Origin: Terriglobia bacterium | GTDB lineage: Bacteria; Acidobacteriota; Terriglobia; Acidiferrales; UBA7541 | Direction of reading: 5' to 3' | DNA: 64,000 nucleotides | Assembly: GCA_020073585.1 (NCBI GenBank) | Contig: JAIQEV010000003.1 | Location: forward strand, 1 to 64,000 | Shown: positions 61,920 to 64,000 of the stretch, piece by piece | Position numbering within the stretch: the first letter of the stretch is position 1 | How the letters are laid out: each line of letters begins with the position of its first letter | Notes under the pieces: model-generated | Seen by the model: the letters and a program-made list of their open reading frames with translations, nothing else | Databases searched by the model: none | Told to the model about the DNA's origin: nothing | Program-made: the position numbers and the translations under genes

Positions 61920-62897
61920 ATGGCCGGAGTGACGGACACGCTGTTCCGGCGGGTGATCCGCGGGCTGGGCGGGTGCGGGCTGCTGATGACGGAGTTCACC
62001 AGCTCCGAGGGCGTGACCCGCAGCGCGCGCAAGACGCTGCGCTATTTGCACTTCGAAAAGGACGAACATCCCATCAGCGCGCAGCTCTTCGGGGCCAACC
62101 CGCGGGTGATGGCCGCGGCCGCGGCGCTGGTGGAGGAGCTGGGCTTCGACAGCGTGGACATCAATCTGGGCTGCCCGGCGAAGAAGGTGGTGAAGTGCGG
62201 CGGGTCGGGATTGCTGCGCGATCTGAAGCTGCTGGAGGAGATTTTGCGGGCGGTGCGGGCGGCGGTGCGCATCCCGCTGACCATCAAGATCCGGGCGGGC
62301 TGGGACGAAAGCAATATCGTGGCGGTGGAAGTCGCCAAGATGGCGGAGAACGCGGGAGTGGAGGCCATGGCGGTGCATCCGCGGACGCGCGTGCAGGGGC
62401 TGAGCGGGCGCGCGGACTGGCGGATCATCGCGGCGGTCAAGCAGGCGGTGCGCATACCGGTGATCGGGAACGGGGATATCCAGAGCCCGGAAGATGCGGC
62501 GCGCATGGCGCGGGAGACGGGCTGCGACGGGGTGATGATCGGTCGGGCGGCGGCCAGCAACCCGTGGATTTTTTCGCAGATGGCGCAATACCAGGCTACG
62601 GGGCGCTACGCGCAGCCTACGCAGGGCGACCGCTACCGGTTACTATCCGGCTACTACCGGCAGATTCTGGATAGCGCGGCGCCGGACGCCGCAGGCAAAA
62701 TGAAGCAGTTCGCGTGCTGGTTTTCGTTTGGGGTGAAGAACGGCGGCGAGCTGCGGCGCGGAGTGCACCAATCGCGGACACCCGGGGAGATTCTCGAGCG
62801 GGTGGAGCGATTTTTCGAGCAACCGGACGCCGCCACGGGGGAGGATGTCCATGGCGTTAACGGCTACTATGGCAGCGAAGCAGCGGGCGGAGCGTAG
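61920..62897 (+). CDS. dusB: tRNA-dihydrouridine synthase
   Basis: A 325-residue (from ATG 61920) flavoenzyme reducing uridines in tRNA. Motifs: MAGVTDTLFRRVIR, the active-site Cys in DINLGCPAKKVVKCGGSGLL, the HPRTR segment (AVHPRTRVQGLSG), and NGDIQSPEDAARM with GVMIGRAAASNPWIF. ATG 61920 cuts off the first beta-strand: the codons just before it read IRPAAILAP, exactly the family start. No ATG, GTG or TTG occurs between the previous stop and 61920, so the true start may be ATT 61860 or CTG 61833/61887. The C-terminal 15 codons overlap the PilZ gene. Confidence 0.88.
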   Translation: MAGVTDTLFRRVIRGLGGCGLLMTEFTSSEGVTRSARKTLRYLHFEKDEHPISAQLFGANPRVMAAAAALVEELGFDSVDINLGCPAKKVVKCGGSGLLRDLKLLEEILRAVRAAVRIPLTIKIRAGWDESNIVAVEVAKMAENAGVEAMAVHPRTRVQGLSGRADWRIIAAVKQAVRIPVIGNGDIQSPEDAARMARETGCDGVMIGRAAASNPWIFSQMAQYQATGRYAQPTQGDRYRLLSGYYRQILDSAAPDAAGKMKQFACWFSFGVKNGGELRRGVHQSRTPGEILERVERFFEQPDAATGEDVHGVNGYYGSEAAGGA

Positions 62898-63213
62898 AAT
62901 CTCGGTGCATCTGCCGATGACCATCCGCGGGCGGGACAGCCGCGGGTTTGCATTCGAAGAAGCAACTTCCAGCGAAAACCTGTGCCGCAGCGGGGCGGCG
63001 TTTCTGGTGCGGCGGGACGTGCCGCCGGGGACGGACATCGAGATCCACATTCCGTTTTCGGCGCAGACGCGGCGGCGCCCGGAGACGGATTTCACCACGC
63101 AGGGGCGGGTGGTGCACGTGAGCGAAGAGCTGGCGTGCGGGGGACGGCTGGTGGGCGTGCAGTTTACCGGGCCGCGGTTTCACCGCGTGTTCCGTCCGGA
63201 ATCAACCAGCTAA
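62851..63213 (+). CDS. PilZ-domain protein
   Basis: A 120-residue single-domain PilZ protein. The RxxxR motif is present (KQRAERRISVHLP), and the second motif reads ENLCRSGAAFLV, with Cys where the usual D/NxSxxG has Ser. It ends with GVQFTGPRFHRVF. PilZ domains bind cyclic di-GMP to control motility, biofilm or secretion; the Ser to Cys change may weaken binding. ATG 62851 is preferred over 62845 because GGGGGAGG lies at the right distance from it. It overlaps dusB by 47 bp and is followed by a hairpin. Confidence 0.82.
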   Translation: MALTATMAAKQRAERRISVHLPMTIRGRDSRGFAFEEATSSENLCRSGAAFLVRRDVPPGTDIEIHIPFSAQTRRRPETDFTTQGRVVHVSEELACGGRLVGVQFTGPRFHRVFRPESTS

Positions 63214-63255
63214 AGACCGCAGATCCGAAGCGTTTTGCAGCGATGAAGAGCCACG

Positions 63256-63282
63256 CACGCGCCGGTGCGAAACCGGCGCGTG
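63256..63282 (+). terminator. Hairpin after the PilZ gene
   Basis: Perfect 11-bp stem CACGCGCCGGT/ACCGGCGCGTG with loop GCGAA, 43 bp past the stop codon. No U-tract follows. Confidence 0.5.
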
Positions 63283-63358
63283 AATTGCGCATGGGCGCGT
63301 AAGCGAACCCCACTCCAGCCCGCATTTCCCTATTAGACAAGAAGGAAACAATCTTCGG

Positions 63359-63374
63359 CGGCGGATGTCCGCCG
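63359..63374. promoter_or_regulatory. Palindrome CGGCGGATGTCCGCCG before the second TonB receptor
   Basis: Perfect 7-bp arms around TG, about 60 bp upstream of the receptor start. Possible operator or hairpin in the 5' region; it is unrelated to the GGTATA site before the first receptor. Confidence 0.35.
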
Positions 63375-63432
63375 ATGAGTGTAGGCTGATAAACAACTTG
63401 GGAAACTCGTCCTTTGACAGAAGGGGTGGAAA

Positions 63433-64000
63433 ATGAAATTCAGCAAAATACTCGCAGGCCTTATTTGCTCTATTTTATTGGCGACCGGCATGGCTTTTGC
63501 CCAGGGCGTGGGAGCTTCGGGGGACCTTACGGGAACGGTCACGGACCCTTCCGGCGCGGCGGTGGCGGGCGCGACGGTGGTGGTGAGCAATGCCGCGCAG
63601 GGCATGCGGCGCACGGCGGTCACCGATAGCGAAGGCGCGTACCGGGTGGCGGGACTTTCGCCGGCGAAGTATGACGTCAGCGTGGAGCATGCCGGCTTTC
63701 AAGCCGAAGTTCAGAGCGGCATAGTGGTCAACGTTGGGCAGGTGCTGATCGTCGATTTTCAATTGCGGCTGGCAGGAGTGGCCGCGAAAGTAGGGGTGAC
63801 CTCGGAGCTGCCGGTGGTGGAGACGGAGAGAGGGCACCTGGCGGACACCATCACCGAACAATACATCACGGATTTGCCGATCAGCCGGCGCGACTATCTG
63901 ACGTTTACGCTGCTGATGCCCGGAGTCTCGGATTCGACGCGGCAGGCCGCGAACCAGGAATTTCGCGTCAAGCAGACGCCGCAAAGCGGACTCTCCTTCT
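63433..64000 (+). CDS. Oar-like TonB-dependent receptor, N-terminal part
   Basis: The first 189 residues of a second receptor, cut by the right edge. Signal peptide MKFSKILAGLICSILLATGM, ending near AFAQ. Then a CarboxypepD_reg-like domain (about 28-115; GDLTGTVTDPSGAAVAGATV, AYRVAGLSPAKYDVSVEHAG) and the start of the plug (ELPVVETERGHLADTITEQY, ITDLPISRRDYLTFTLLMPG). Architecture as in the receptor at 1667-5140, but the sequences are clearly diverged. GGGGTGGAAA precedes the ATG. The barrel is outside the window. Confidence 0.9.
   Translation, partial: MKFSKILAGLICSILLATGMAFAQGVGASGDLTGTVTDPSGAAVAGATVVVSNAAQGMRRTAVTDSEGAYRVAGLSPAKYDVSVEHAGFQAEVQSGIVVNVGQVLIVDFQLRLAGVAAKVGVTSELPVVETERGHLADTITEQYITDLPISRRDYLTFTLLMPGVSDSTRQAANQEFRVKQTPQSGLSF

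Overview
This 64 kb window is GC-rich, densely coding bacterial DNA. It most likely comes from an acidobacterium (Acidobacteriota). The pointers are Oar-type TonB-dependent receptors with an N-terminal carboxypeptidase-like domain, secreted TldD/TldE homologues, a secreted DUF4440 family, Tat-exported oxidoreductases, and several palindromic intergenic repeats. No rRNA gene, CRISPR array, prophage or conjugative element was seen. There is one tRNA gene (Leu, anticodon CAA) and one IS3-type insertion sequence cut by the left edge.

Layout. 1-213: end of an IS3-family element. 557-6272: an Oar-like TonB receptor flanked by two secreted tandem-DUF4440 paralogues. 6377-11008: an MFS exporter, a secreted beta-propeller and two secreted alpha/beta hydrolases. 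11026-16993 (minus strand): a C4-dicarboxylate symporter, a Tat-exported FAD oxidoreductase, a pentahaem cytochrome c and a Tat-exported molybdenum hydroxylase. 17441-22751: the ilvD-ilvB-ilvN-ilvC operon behind what looks like a complete translation-coupled attenuator. 22924-28343: an RpiR-type regulator, an N-acylamino-acid racemase/OSBS-family enzyme, and a PBP4 carboxypeptidase fused to a D-aminoacylase whose end is broken. 28566-30040: a glycine-zipper lipoprotein and a short-chain dehydrogenase that appears to start with CTG.

30132-38851 (minus strand): chorismate synthase, peptide deformylase, Met-tRNA formyltransferase, a secreted TldD/TldE pair, a PASTA protein and inositol-phosphate synthase, mostly overlapping or tightly spaced. 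39171-42148: an MCE/Mla-type lipid ABC transporter. 42250-47545: two overlapping thymidylate-kinase-like genes (the second with Walker A Lys changed to Arg), a Ppx/GppA-HD phosphatase, SixA, and convergently a CHAD protein whose C-terminus resembles the Ppx HD domain with the HD residues lost. 47566-55685: an LplT-like MFS protein, an acetyltransferase, tRNA-Leu, a class A beta-lactamase-like protein, a second glycine-zipper protein, an XRE regulator, a geranylgeranyl-reductase-like flavoprotein and a hydrolase fused to a membrane domain. 55790-63213: heptose-1-P adenylyltransferase, mfd, a SurA-like chaperone, a YhaM-like nuclease, a Dus enzyme and a PilZ protein. A second Oar-like receptor runs off the right edge.

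Three cross-cutting signals stand out. (1) A dispersed palindrome (TTGACCGC-N3-GCGGTCA) occurs singly or as 26-28 bp arrays at five places, one inside the start of the CHAD gene. (2) An ilv leader has a Val/Ile-rich peptide, a terminator and a mutually exclusive antiterminator. (3) A 42.2-47.5 kb locus combines apparently active and degenerate partners (kinase and pseudokinase, HD and pseudo-HD) around polyphosphate- and phosphohistidine-type proteins; its function is not known to me.
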